DNA of 60,000 nt from Owenia fusiformis (taxonomy: Eukaryota; Annelida; Polychaeta; Sabellida; Oweniidae). Of this stretch, positions 32,201-43,527 are shown in pieces; position 1 is the stretch's first letter, and every line of letters starts with the position of its first letter. The notes beneath the pieces are model-generated. The model ran no database searches. It saw only the letters and a list, made by a program, of their open reading frames with translations, and was not told the DNA's origin. Both the position numbers and the translations under genes were made by a program. The stretch is from the NCBI GenBank assembly GCA_903813345.2, contig CAIIXF020000007.1:3231730-3291729 (forward strand), in the 5' to 3' direction.

Positions 32201-34995
32201 AGTTGTTGTTTGGTGTTCAGTGGTCGGTGTCTGTAACAAGTCATGGCATTTTAATCCCTTGTTTTATCTTGCAACAATGTTTTTTATACTAAATGCAGAA
32301 GCTGAAAAACATCAATATGATTAAATAATTTGACATTTTTTTAAATCAGTATGAGAGTTGCATTTGGTAATCCTTGCATTTTCCTTTCCTTGTGTAAATT
32401 GGAACACCTCTGTTAGTGGAACACTTTTCAGAGTCCCAAGATCAACTTACTTAATTTTCTTTTACTTCTGTATTTGTAATGTTATTTGTTTTATTATCAT
32501 AAAAAATGATGAACATATCTTTTTGATGCCAGTTTAAAGCTAGAGTTTGTTAATTTTCTGGTTCTGATTGTTGCCTTTTCTCATTGATGCTGATTTCAAA
32601 GAGGCATGTCGTTTTTTTCATTGTGTTGACAAAAAATAAAACAGATGTAAATGCTATCTTTGGGAATTTTCTGATCAATGTGCATAATTTAAAAATACAA
32701 TGTCTTGTAACATAAAAGTTATACATGTCCAAACTTGCACGGTGCAGGGTACCCGGGGCACATTCTTTTCTCCTAAAAACGTCACAATTAATATTAAGAC
32801 AATATTTTCAAAGCTGTGACTCACCTTCAAATTTGTTGTCTTGTTACAAGTGATACTGTGAAAATTAGTATTGTGACATCACACAATGATATATCAAGAT
32901 ATCATAAGTTGATTGAAGAGATATGTTGAGGTTTGTATCAGTTGAAAGCATAACTTTTTTGTTACATAATATTATAATTTGAAATTCTATACACTGATCA
33001 GAAAATCAAATCCCTAAAGCTAAATACGCTGAAATATCAGCCTTTGATAATAAAAACTCTTAGTTTTTGTAATAATTAGTTCAGGACTTATGGGACAACC
33101 CTCGTATATGTACATTTATATCATTGTATTTTTATTTTTGTGAAAATTATAACTTATTGATCACCCCTTGTACTCCCTTCATGTTTTAGGAATGTGAGAA
33201 TGTCCGTAATTCGCTTGAAAAAACAAGTATACAACAGGATATTGAACTATTTATTAGAGATCGTCAAACTGGCACTGAAAAGCCACGTAAGTTAATCATC
33301 TCATTCTGCACATTCTTCTGTGCTCTCATATATAACTACACCATAGATAACTTCAAGAAAATGTGCAGAGAACAATTGAAATCTCCCACTGTTATAGGTT
33401 GACCTGAAAATGCAATCCTCTAACTTTGGAATAACTTAATTATGGTATATCATCTTTTCTTGAATAATGTGTCCACTGCATGTATGAAGCAGTGGTATAT
33501 TATTGTATCAACAAATTTTTGTATCAACAATCTACAGTGCTCAAGTACTGTAATTCAGTTTCAGGACAAAACTTACTGTAGGTTTCTCCAAGATTGACAT
33601 GTTTATGACCAATGACCACAAGCTTTTAAAGGGTGGAGTTAATACATGAAGTAAATACAATGCAGTATTCTAAAAATATATCGCCATGTAAGCCAAATAC
33701 TCAGATTGACCTATTGAATTTCTGTTGTGTTATTTATAAAAATAATACTGAAGCTGATCTTTTTATTATTTTATCTTTAGGCCCAATAGTTTATGAAAGC
33801 TACTACAGTCATGGCGATGGTAGCAGAACAATTAATACACTTAGCAATAGACCACCTGCTTTAGTTCCTCAAGGAGCGGACAAAGGGAGGACCATGCCCC
33901 ACAGGCAAAACAGTTCAAGTGGCAATGCAGTCTACCACCTTGCAAGTAAATATCAAAGAACACATAAGATTAAGAATGTACAAAATGAGGTGCTGGTATC
34001 ATTTATCTTCATACATAATTTACTGTACAAAGATTTTCTTAAATTTTTACGAGATTTTTTATGTTGCACTGAAATTATATAAGGATCACAAGACTCTTCC
34101 TCCGCTGTGTCTACCAGGCACGTAACCAGGCATACGGGTACCCTAAATGATGGAGAAGTGCCCGCCATGTCCATTGATCAAGGAAGGCTATTTGTCCTGT
34201 TTAATCCATGAATCAATAAAGGATTTCAGCCCAAGACTCAATGAATTGTAGATACTTTAAACTATAAACATGTACGTCATGTATCAAGACTTTGAATGAG
34301 GGCGGCAGCATTAAATCATCAACAATTCATTTAGTAATGTGCTTAAAATTATATTATTATGAACAATTTTGTGCAGGGTCACTTAAAAGAATGAATATTT
34401 TCACAAGGAAAATTTTTTGCAGGTTTTGCATGCACTAGCCATGCACTCTGTTGTAAAATTAAGAATTCGTGAATTATGGTATTTGAAATACTGCGTTCTT
34501 ATTGGCTGGAATTTGATGTATCATGCCTAGCTATGTATGCATGTTATATGGAGGATGGGCATGCCATTCATGTATCATATTTTAATCTTGGATTTTTGTT
34601 CTATAGGTAACACACCAATAGATGATACATATGCAACAGTGGGCGAGATTCATAATACAGGTACAACAACAAAGTCGGGGATCAATTACAAAATAGTGCA
34701 TCATTATGCAGCCAAGGTAGGTTTTACATTAGAGTCACAAAAATAATAATCCAGATATTTATGCTATTTTGCTAAGGGGAAAAAATATTCGTATGATTGA
34801 AGCAATATTATTTTTAAGTTTGATATGTTCTGTAAATGCTTTCAGGATACCAGTCAGATTAGTGTATTTGTGGATAATATTATCTACGATGTTAAACCAG
34901 TAGATGATAAATGGTTAGAAGGACGGACAGAGGGTGGACGTAGAGGATTATTTCCAAAATGGGCGATATCAGACAGTCCTATTTCACTTTTATAA
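23267..34995 (+). CDS. PSTPIP1: PSTPIP-type F-BAR protein with degenerate SH3
   Basis: This is a membrane-bending adaptor of the CDC15/PSTPIP group, which in vertebrates links PEST-type tyrosine phosphatases and WASP to the cortex. Coding exons: 23267-23302, 24009-24109, 24436-24510, 25029-25170, 26351-26413, 26795-26899, 29416-29461, 29858-29937, 31824-31922, 33190-33286, 33781-33945, 34607-34716, 34846-34995. They total 1269 nt (422 aa; human PSTPIP1 has 416). Residues 1-281 form the F-BAR domain, beginning FADVFWGGDF and including DFEDFLKQRLKIEQEYSKAL, KCRDADKAKETYNAI and ELWFHTNIISQACVEVDR. It ends IELFIRDRQTGTEKP. A linker with PIVYESYYS matches the tyrosine-containing stretch of PSTPIP1. 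The C-terminus aligns with SH3 but lacks ALYDY (reads IVHHYAAK) and the PxNY motif (reads FPKWAI). The exon 9 donor is triplicated. PSTPIP2 is less likely because it lacks an SH3. Confidence 0.92.
24728..24766 (+). repeat. Short tandem repeat GTAGTTATCCCAGG x3
   Basis: Three tandem units of about 14 bp lie in a PSTPIP intron. The motif recalls the terminal units of the foldback element at 14668-15478 (GGATGAGTTATCCAGG), but relatedness is unproven. Confidence 0.5.
27240..27984 (+). repeat. 45-bp minisatellite, block 1 (with 35-bp variant units)
   Basis: The 45-bp unit contains CGCAGTGAGCCTGTTTAAGC, GTTATGCCCA and CATATATTGTTTGTA. Shortened 35-bp units lack the TTTAAGCG segment and recur at regular places, giving a higher-order pattern. 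Because 45 is a multiple of three, peptide-like ORFs appear on both strands; they are not genes. It lies in PSTPIP intron 6 and is continuous with block 2 once the inserted element is removed. Confidence 0.95.
27989..28820. mobile_element. TTAA-flanked (piggyBac-like) non-autonomous element inserted in the minisatellite
   Basis: This 832-bp element begins AGGCCCCATGTAAAGTTTAA and ends ...TTAAGACGGGGACT, giving imperfect inverted ends of about 20-25 bp. It is flanked by TTAA on both sides (27985-27988 and 28821-28824). TTAA is the middle of the minisatellite phrase CTGTTTAAGCG, so excision would restore a normal unit. The TTAA duplication and the terminal C/G runs suggest a piggyBac-type MITE. 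No transposase ORF is present. Confidence 0.88.
28825..29150 (+). repeat. 45-bp minisatellite, block 2
   Basis: This continues block 1 on the far side of the TTAA element, with the same 45-bp and 35-bp units. The first copy has CCTCATAT in place of CCACATAT. Confidence 0.95.
30226..31270. mobile_element. Foldback element with 16-bp tandem repeats in its ends (copy B)
   Basis: The left end has about six units of AAGACAACTCGTACCC (30226-30322). The right end has about six reverse-complement units, GGGTACGAGTTGTCTT (31171-31270). The outermost units on both sides start GTCAACTCGTACC instead, so the true termini are conserved separately from the internal units. The interior is about 850 bp, AT-rich, with no ORF of note. 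It lies in PSTPIP intron 8. No target duplication was identified. Confidence 0.82.
31871..32150 (+). repeat. 96-bp triplication of the PSTPIP exon 9 end and splice donor
   Basis: Three 96-bp units (GCTATGG starts at 31871, 31967 and 32063) each contain the exon 9 coding end and the donor AGG|GTAAGACTT. The donors are at 31922/31923, 32018/32019 and 32114/32115. The first-to-second spacer is open in frame, so use of the second donor would add 32 residues. The second spacer has a TAA (GAAATATAAC), blocking in-frame read-through to the third. Confidence 0.95.
32148..32275 (-). repeat. Dispersed repeat (TGTCACCACCTGCC family), copy 4, inverted
   Basis: It begins CCACAAGTGGTGACATATTG and continues through GTTTGGTGTTCAGTGGTCGG, the reverse complement of the copies at 10290 and 18084. 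It abuts the third 96-bp unit. Confidence 0.65.
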
Positions 34996-35980
34996 AAGAC
35001 TTGGGAGGATTGTTAGTTGGCTCATTAAGTCATCCAATCACAGGGCTCCAGATATCATTCACGGTGTTCCCTTTTCTTCCATTACAATCAGCTTTTAGAT
35101 GCAATATGATATTTTGAATTGTGAATGCACAGTTCACTGTGGCAGAAACAACAAGATGTGACGTCAGAACCTACTCAGAACCAGGTTAGCTGTTCATCCT
35201 CTATTGGATAATAACATGGTTGCTGGTCTATAGTTCAAATTTGACTAGGCAAGTCCAAAACTTTCTAGTGCATCCTGAGAGTACACATCAGCTGTTATAT
35301 GTCAAAATATATTTACATATCAAGACTACATTAGCAGTTTAGAAGAAGGAAAGGGATGGTATTGTACATGTATTACACAAGAGCTTCGTGAAACTCTTAC
35401 ACATGGCTGGCATCCAGGTTTTGTGTAAGGATTGACACTGCAGTTATTAAGGATTTTAATTTTAAAGTGGCCAGGGGAATGAACATGGTTTCTACATGAA
35501 CCCTTGAATATGATATATATGGCCATGTGGGTTTGGTCCATATTACAGACTAAACTAAGAGAAATATAGATACATGTACTGTGTATATTTTTAATATATG
35601 ATTAGCCAAATGTTTAAGATTTTCAGTGCCTTAACAAGTCTTTAAAAAGTCATGAGCAATATATAGACACAAGTCACAGGTTATTGAAACAATATTTGAT
35701 ATTATTCTTTGTATTCTCAAAAGAGGCATTTGTCAAAGCAAAGCTTGCACATCGACATGACAGTCAGAAATGACGATTTCTTCTATTTTATAACAGTTTT
35801 ACAAAATTTATTATTCTACACAATTTTCTCTTATCGAGTTATTTTTGTAAATGATGTTTAACATTTGGTCCGTCACATTTGGTCAGTCACATTTGGTCAG
35901 TCACGCTTTGGTGTGCACATCTGTTTATTATCCAGGATATACAGTATATATAACATGTGATTTTTATTCTGTGCTTTACT
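34996..35980. other. PSTPIP 3' flank / intergenic, no gene seen
   Basis: No further coding exon was recognised after the PSTPIP stop. Part of this must be the 3' UTR. A short repeat of TTTGGTC(A/C)GTCACA lies near 35863-35910. Confidence 0.4.
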
Positions 35981-36076
35981 GTACATTATGCCAAAATTAT
36001 GTACATCATGCCACAATTATGTACATTATGCCAAAAGTATGTACATTATGCCAAAATTATATACATAATGCCAAAA
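35981..36076 (+). repeat. 20-bp tandem repeat, about 5 copies
   Basis: The unit is GTACATTATGCCAAAATTAT, with substitutions in most copies. Confidence 0.85.
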
Positions 36077-36216
36077 TGATTTTAGTGGCAGATTACTATG
36101 AATGCATTGTATAACTACATATGGTGTGTGCGTGAAGGCATTTATCATGAACATTTTGGGTTTAAAACTTGACATTTTATAAAAATGAGGGCAAAATACA
36201 GGTCAAACTTCATAGC

Positions 36217-36222
36217 AATAAA
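36217..36222 (+). promoter_or_regulatory. Weak candidate polyadenylation signal for PSTPIP
   Basis: An AATAAA on the plus strand lies about 1.2 kb past the stop codon. The 3' end cannot be fixed without transcript data. Confidence 0.2.
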
Positions 36223-36319
36223 TACTAAATTGTGGGCAAAAGATCACTCCCAATCATTGGTGAATTGAAGTTCGGTAGGTTTTTCATGAAAGCCTAATGC
36301 TCTTTTCATAAAGGGCTAT

Positions 36320-36690
36320 TCTCGGTTTGGAGAACGAAGTTCATCACTCTAATTGAGCATTACCCCTGCTTCGGACAAATTTGATTTTTTTTTACATAAT
36401 ATAGATCTGAATGTCATCTTTTGATTAGTTATAATTTAATTTGGGCGATATTTCTAGATTTTTCATAAAAAAATATTAGCGCAGTACACTGACGAACTTT
36501 TTTCTCCAAATCGAGACTTGTATTCTTTTGTATTGGTCTACTGCACATTACGCCTGCTTCGGACAATTGTGATATTTTTACATCTTGTAGATTTAAATGT
36601 CCTCTTTTGAATATTCATAATTTAATTTGGGTGATATTTTTCATGAAAAGAATTATTAGCCCAGGAGACTGTTCTCCAAACCGAGACTTA
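36320..36690. repeat. Tandemly arranged TIR repeat (CTCGGTTTGGAGAA family)
   Basis: CTCGGTTTGGAGAA at about 36321 faces TTCTCCAAATCGAGAC at about 36510. A second body with the same interior (CTGCTTCGGACAA, ATAATTTAATTTGGG) follows at once and ends TTCTCCAAACCGAGAC at about 36687. It reads as two copies of an approximately 190-bp element joined head to tail. Confidence 0.7.
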
Positions 36691-37001
36691 AAGTGCACTT
36701 ACATTTAAGCTTACAGTACATGTATATCTAGGTTTATAGTACAGTGAACTGAAATTAAATTATTAAGTTATTCTTAAACATTTGATGTTTGGAACAAAGT
36801 ATAGTTCAGATCTTTTTGAAAATATCATATTTATATTTTATCAGTTTTAAAAGTCTAGCTTTTAATTATTCTTATACCTCCATAACAAGAAATCACCCCA
36901 ACAAGTATGATAGAATGTTCGATTCTGTAAATATTATGTTACAAAGGTACAATGTCAATATTCTTAGGCTGTACCAGAACATACAGTTGTAAGAGTACAG
37001 T

Positions 37002-37120
37002 GATGTATTGGCCTTGAACCTAAAGCTCTCTAAACATAAGATATTCATTTTTAAGTATACTGATATATTGGCCTTGTACCTAAAGCTCCCTAAACATAAG
37101 ATTTTCATTTTTAAATTGTG
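37002..37120 (+). repeat. Roughly 60-bp tandem duplication
   Basis: Two adjacent copies contain TGATRTATTGGCCTTG, ACCTAAAGCTC and CTAAACATAAGAT. Confidence 0.8.
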
Positions 37121-37249
37121 GCAAAATGCTCAATGTCCGTTTTACTTGTTTTAGTTATTGTACATCATGTTTTAATATACCAGGTGTCCATAAAGTATAT
37201 TTCCACTTTACATAGACATTGAATTGCAATTATAGAGACTTCATCAGGA

Positions 37250-38357
37250 CAGACTAGATGCGAGTACAAATAATCTTGATTTATTTCATAAACTGATGTC
37301 ATATTTGGAATCTACATGTAAAATGTGGTTTTGAAGAGTTTATCAACTTTGAAAAGGATTGGTATCGATATGGTGAACTGAATTCAACAATGTTTTTCTC
37401 TTTAACCAATTATTGAAAACACTCTGAAAAAAAACACGGTCCTTTATGTAATTTTGACTGATTGACAACAATTTAATGCAAAAATTATTTATATACATGT
37501 ATATTTTATATAACTGTTTTTGTTAACATTTTTTGTTTTTTAGTGCAATTGTTTTTTTGTTCCTTTTCACTAATTCTTGAGAATGAAATAAAATATCTTT
37601 CGGAAGTTTGTTGGAACAAAATAGCATATACAACATTTTCTTAGACCTCTCAATATTATAGTTATACAAAGGAAATTTTGGTTGATTTAACAAAAAGTAT
37701 TCAAAAAATTTAAACAAAAACCCCCAAAATAGATAAAAATTAAGATAAACATTTTATTTCATTAACAAGATACTTTTTTAAATCAACCAAACTAACCTTT
37801 GTACAATTACAATATTGGGAGACCTAAACACTTTGTGTCTATGTCATTTTGTTAAAATGAGGTTCGGATAGATGTTCTATTCCATTCTAAACATATGGTA
37901 CCAAGAACAAAAGAAGTGTCTGGTGTGTTTTCGAAAACATAATAGAGAAACACATACATATATATTTCAAATTATATTGTTACCATTCAAAAGATGACCA
38001 TTAAATTGATGATGTGTAAAATTTTCAGAATCTTTTGATGACTGGTTTAAGAGAAGCATGTGTTCAAAAAGTTCACCATATCAATACCCATCCTTTAATT
38101 TTCTTTGATAATGTGACTGTAAAATCACAAAAAGTGAAATATCTTTTCTTGTGTTGGACAGATAAATATTTTCCTTTACTGGACATATTTTAACTTGTAT
38201 AAATATCAGATACATAAGGGTAACATGAAAAGACAACCACTAAAACTGATGAATATTCAAGTTTAAGGGAATTTTGTAATACCCTGCCATATTATTTCCC
38301 CCGAATCAGCCACCTGGTGGCGAATCTGGTAACTACCTACTCGCATCTGAGTAATTG
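37250..38357 (+). mobile_element. Composite element: outer MITE copy 1 with a nested foldback
   Basis: The outer ends carry GATGCGAGTA (37258) and, inverted, CTACTCGCATCTGAGTAATT (38337). The flanking portions match the element at 53943-54883 in reverse orientation. Between about 37361 and 38094 lies a second foldback, with ends GGATTGGTATCGATATGGTG and its inverted counterpart CACCATATCAATACCCATCC. Its arms are diverged and meet at a central hairpin (37644-37703 with 37769-37830). Confidence 0.7.
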
Positions 38358-38589
38358 TTTAATATGCACATGTATCAATCATATTTGCGTCAATACTGAC
38401 AGCATACAAGTCAATAAAGAGATAAATAATTATGTACGATTTTGGTTTCTCAAGTATTCCACTAATGCAATACTGGATGCATGGTGAAGTGTATCACTTC
38501 AGATACATCTGTTGTATTGTATTGTACTTTGTTTACTACCAATGAAGGTCAGCAATACCTCTTGGGTATATCATGTATATATACAGTCG

Positions 38590-38815
38590 TAATTAAAGGC
38601 AGACCCAGGAACGCCTCCTTGGAGGAGCCCGGTGTTCTTTTATGTGCACTTATACATAGCCAAACAAGTACACACCACAGTCTTTTGCATGAGTTGTGGA
38701 CCACTCAGTCTTTATGCAAACTAGCAAATTAAGTCTTGCCTGAACCAGGGATTGAATCTGGGACATATTGCGTAAGAGGTACATGCGCTATCTCTGAGCT
38801 ATACGGATGTTCTCT
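38590..38815 (-). mobile_element. tRNA-derived SINE
   Basis: On the minus strand a tRNA-like head contains an A box (TAGCTCAGAGATAG, 38789-38802) and a B box (GATTCAATCCC, 38748-38758). A non-tRNA body follows, running to about 38590. The acceptor and T stems do not pair properly, so it is a SINE and not a working tRNA gene. Confidence 0.7.
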
Positions 38816-40290
38816 TCAAGTGTCTGTTACACACTGATATTTCAAACATCAGTTGCATGCACAATGCATTCTTGTGACCTCATTGTATGCACTATGGTAG
38901 AATTGTAATTTAATCAGGTTACTCATTTTTAAGTTTGAGCTAATTCATATCTTTTGATGGCCTAGTTTGTATTCCTTGGTTTAAAAGGCTGGGAGTGTTC
39001 ATTTTCCTTAGTTTAACTTTTGAATAAGTGCAAGCAAACATCTAAATTCATGACGAGAAAAGGGGAGACTCAGACTTTTCCATTCCTGGTGGTATTTTTT
39101 CAAGACACTTTAAATTTAAAAGGAAATCTGACCTTTTCATTACACCCTGTCATTTTCATGATTCAATAGGTTATTGGTAGGTTTTCAAAAAAAACTGTAT
39201 GATGTTCTTGAAAACAACTAAGAATTTGGTAAACATTATCATCTATAACTTACGACATGAATGAATCTGGACAATACATACAGTACCATCTTCTTTGGTG
39301 TGGTATAAGGTGGCAGGTGAATAAGGTTGAATTTTTTAAGTGTTAATTGGAGGTCACATATGTGGATTTGTGTCAATTTAAAAGTAACTTTATGTAATGT
39401 AACAAAAACAAACCACCATCTTTATCTTTAGATGAATAGCACAAAACATAAACTCCATCTAGATTCAACTTAGAATTTATTTCTGAATCATCTACCACAC
39501 ATATCTCAGAGCTTGAAGTACAAAATATTAGAAGACTCACTAATTAGAAGAATATACTTGTATTCAGGTTTCACATACTTATTCAGGTTTTACAAAGTTA
39601 TTCAAGTTTTACCTTGATTGGTGATTCTGCGAGGCATTCCATTTTATTAAAAGTTGATTGAATAAAACTATTTGTTCAATTCACCAAGAAACAAATGAAA
39701 TCTCAAATGAATACTTAAAGTAAAAGGAAATGCACAACATAATGATTTTCTTCTTTTAAAAGACCTTGGTCAGGCACAGACCTGAAAGCATCAATCACAT
39801 TAAGTCAAAGATTTGCAAAATGGAGGTACAGGATCCTTGTCATACTGACATGAAAAACATCTGACAACAAAATGACATTGAATTCTCTTAGAATCATGAT
39901 TCCACCTATACAAATTCTTGATTAAATACACCAGTCATTACTACACACTATACACACTATTATATTATTGTTTACAGAACTACATATACAAGCATTACTC
40001 TACACACAAGAAGTACATTACAATCTTGGGAAGTGTCATTCCCCTTGTAGTCTTACAAACTTTAATAATTAAATACATTACTTGAGGAAAGCCCCTTTGG
40101 AAATGTCTGTCGAAAAAATACATGTATGTGTAATTCATACAAATTTTTACAAAAACATAAAATTCCTAGTTCAATCATTATATTATCATTCTCTACACAG
40201 ACATAATGAAGTAATCTGGCTCTAAATAAAATGTTATATATTATTGTAATTGTACAAAATGATGCATTAACAAACAAAAGAGCAGTTGTT

Positions 40291-40610
40291 ATACTGTAGA
40301 TACACTTAATTTGGCAACCGTTTTAATTTGACGGATTGAAAAAATCCACCAATTTTCAGATCTATTTTGGAATATCCCTAAAGAATTTGTAATTTGTTAT
40401 CACTTGACTTGTGTAAGTATTCCTATTTCAATGTCAGTGCCATACCAAGACTTACTGAAAGCAGAACACAAGAATCAGAAATGTTTATTTCCAGATCTAT
40501 GATAAAACTTGAGCTTAGTCCCGACTCCGCCAAATTAAATAGCCGCCAATATTTGAAATTGAGCAAATCCACCAAATTAAGTAGCGTCAAATTAAGTGTA
40601 TTTACAGTAT
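40291..40610. mobile_element. 320-bp MITE with ATACTGTARATACACTTAAT ends
   Basis: The inverted termini agree over about 24 bp (left ATACTGTAGATACACTTAAT, right ATTAAGTGTATTTACAGTAT). Inside each end the phrases AAATTAA and GGCAACCG/GACGCTAC recur. The ends resemble TA-inserting Tc1/mariner-type MITEs; this is an inference. Confidence 0.85.
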
Positions 40611-41076
40611 CCTTCGTGGAGCATATCCTCTCATAATTATACACTGACAATGTTTGTTTAAAAATATCAAGTAAAATTCAGCTCTACTGCAAATCGTTAA
40701 ATAATGTATTGAGAAATCTACAATTTAGATAAAAATATTCATGTCACATTTTGCAACTATTCAAATCTATGTATATGATTAACATATAAAGGTTCTACAA
40801 AAATATGACTGCACTACTAATTGCTCGTATTTTCGATTTAAATCTCAAGCATTTAATCATGGCATTATGGGTCTGTATTCCCTTAATATCCGAGCAAATG
40901 GGTGTTGCACCCTGTACATACCACCCTGTAGAATTCAATTAGATTGAAAGATAGTGTATGTACATTTAATTGTTATCATTGTTACATGACAAGACAAAGA
41001 ATTTAAAAGTGCAGAAATGCTGTCGATTTTTTAAGTCCTTTGTTCTAGATCAAAAAATATTCAAGGTATTGTCCTG

Positions 41077-41320
41077 AAGGAGGATTGGCTCCCAGAATGC
41101 AATCTCAATATTTACCATTAATTCTATGAAAATGTAAAAATGACGTTATTGTCTAACATTAAAGTGGTTATCAATTCATGATCAGCAATCCAATTGCTAT
41201 GTAATATTGTAATAAGACCATAACTAATGATACAAAATCTGAAGTGAAAATCACTACATCCTTCAAGATCGGATTCCTGGTAGGAAAATATTGATTTCCA
41301 TCCCTGGGAGCTTGTGGGCT
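41077..41320. mobile_element. Diverged relative of the hAT-like MITE at 11586
   Basis: The left end (GAAGGAGGATTGGCTCCCAG) matches the EZH2 3' UTR element. The right end is degenerate (AATATTGATTTCCATCCCTG) and no target duplication was confirmed. Confidence 0.6.
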
Positions 41321-41734
41321 TCACTATATCACACATGATCACAAAAATGTGATAATCAGCAGACAGTTGCACTTTTAAAGTGATCTCTTGTTTTTCAAGC
41401 TAAATTTCAAAATTGTATACCCCTATACATTTTATAATTTTTGTTCAAAATTCTTAATAAATCAAACAATAAGTTAACACTGAATTACTATGGTTTAAGC
41501 AAAATCTATACCTTAATACTTTGAAACTATATGTAAAGAAAACAACTATTAAGAAAGGCTAAATGTTAACATATAATTTGCAACTACATCTTAACAAACA
41601 TAATATATTTACAAAACATTACATTTTTGGCAATTATAAATGCTGATTTTTACAAATTATTTCCACAATTCAAAAGAGTGAAAACATTTACATCATATCA
41701 CAACTGCATTTAGTTTCTGTATGCACAACTCATA

Positions 41735-41912
41735 CAGGCCCGTAGCGGGGGGGGGGTTGTTCGAGGGGTTCGGGCTAATCCCCATTTCTTTCAAAATCAT
41801 GCAGTTTTTCATGATTCTGAGCATTTTTCACATGATCTTAGTGCAAATTTGTCAATGTGAACCCCTCCTTGAATTTTTCTTAAAAGTGAATCCCCCTTGG
41901 CTATGGGCCTGT
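41735..41912. mobile_element. Small MITE with ACAGGCCCGTAGC ends
   Basis: ACAGGCCCGTAGC at the left faces GCTATGGGCCTGT at the right, about 178 bp apart. A run of ten G follows the left end. A single GACAGGCCCGTAGCC occurs near 56376. Confidence 0.65.
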
Positions 41913-42170
41913 CATATTAGTACTCATTTTTACAAAAAGGAATATCTTTGTAGAAAAATATATTATGGTCCAAAAATGTTTGAACTTGAAAATTTTCTCA
42001 AATCAATATACTGTTAGACAGTATGTTATGTAATCAGTAAACATGTACAAAATGAATACACCTAGAACTTCAGGTGATATCACAGAATGCCAATCAAATG
42101 TGAGTGAAAACTCTGAACAAACGATAACAGATTCTGACCCATTGAATATTGGCTAATTTCTAAGCCAATA

Positions 42171-42360
42171 CAGTTAAACCTGTTCAATCCAAACACCACC
42201 GGGACTGACCAAAAGTGTTTAGATTAGCACAGCAAGGAGTCCCATTTCAAGTTTTTAACATGATAGTCAATGGGTGAATATAAAATTGGGACAGACAAAC
42301 TGTTCCCACTGAGGGGTGTTCGGATTAAAGAGGCATTAAACTGTATCTCAGGTTTTACTG
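42171..42360. mobile_element. TA-flanked MITE, CAGTWAAACCTG ends (copy 1)
   Basis: Inverted ends CAGTTAAACCTG and CAGGTTTTACTG bound 190 bp and are flanked by TA on both sides. These match the ends typical of Tc1/mariner-derived MITEs. A related element lies at 52084-52264. Confidence 0.8.
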
Positions 42361-42997
42361 TATTTGTGATAATATCTGATGATTTAATTTGTTTACCATT
42401 TAAAGCTTAAATTACAGCAGTTTTGAACATCTTGGCACAACAATAAATGCTAGAGACTGTTTCTCAGAAACATCATGAATTACAATTAGCAAAGTTCAAA
42501 TGTCTTTTATTATTACGTGTATACTGCCATAATTTTGAATGACAATAAATTGCAGGAATGGTAATACACAATATTTTGAGAATAAGGCCCCTGATTATAA
42601 ATGCACGTCACAATACTACATTACATGTACTTGCACACTTATGTCAATCTATTCACACTATTCTCTAGATGACAAGGCACATGGAAAATATTGTATAAGC
42701 CTACATAGAATAGGACATATTACAAACTAAATTGAATACCCCACCCCTTATAAAAAAGTAAAATTCTCTTCAAAAACATTATATTTTCTCGGTCAATATG
42801 ATAATGATATAAAGAGAAAGAATACTAACACCTTTGGTAAGAAATGTATACATTCAAATTGCATTACTAGTTAATTAGTTAAAAAGGACATTATACATCC
42901 ATTTTTTATATTCCCTGTAAAAATTATGTTCTACCTGACATATGAAAAATGAAAACAGACGGATCAATGTCATGCCATATAGGGTAAAAATATTTCT

Positions 42998-43155
42998 TAC
43001 TGACACTGGTTGAAGATACAGTAGCACATACTGACACTGGTTTAATTTTGATAGAGAATATATAGTAGCACATACTGACACCAATGATACAAAGTAGTAC
43101 TACATACTGACGCTAATACGACTGAGAGTAACACATCATACTGACACTGGGTTTA
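42998..43155 (+). repeat. Loose tandem repeat around ACATACTGACACTGG
   Basis: Five imperfect repeats of TACTGACACTGG with spacers of 30-45 bp lie just downstream of the desaturase gene. Confidence 0.6.
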
Positions 43156-43174
43156 TGATATAGAATAGTACATA

Positions 43175-43296
43175 AAGGGTTGTTTTTGGTACGATCGTAA
43201 CTTAAGATTCTGAGGAAATAATCGTCCACTTTTTGACAAATAATGTTTTTTTGCAACAAAATCGTAAATGAAGACAATTCCAAAAATGGACCCCTT
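43175..43296. mobile_element. Small palindromic MITE (family GGGTYCGTTTTT), copy 2
   Basis: It starts GGGTTGTTTTTGGTACGATC and ends CAAAAATGGACCCC. It is related to the nested copy at 5763-5880. Confidence 0.65.
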
Positions 43297-43527
43297 GGTA
43301 GTTACTACCATAAATTGCACCAAATAGATTACACTTTATAGTACTATCATTTTAAATGCCTACAGTTCATATCAGATATTATATTTTTGTAATTTAGTCA
43401 TCATATCAGTGATACATAGATTGTTTTGCAACATACAGTCATTCACTGTTTTCCTGCCTCCGTGTGGTAACTGGTCGGGTAAAGTGGGCGGGGCTTCATT
43501 GTGACAGGTGTCAATCAGTGTTTGATG

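Noticed and set aside
33633-34082. 149-codon ORF as a separate gene
   Set aside because: Only 33781-33945 is coding, as a PSTPIP linker exon with fitting phases. The rest is flanking intron read through.
38738-38815. Possible functional tRNA gene on the minus strand
   Set aside because: A and B boxes are present but the acceptor and T stems do not pair. It is better explained as a SINE head.
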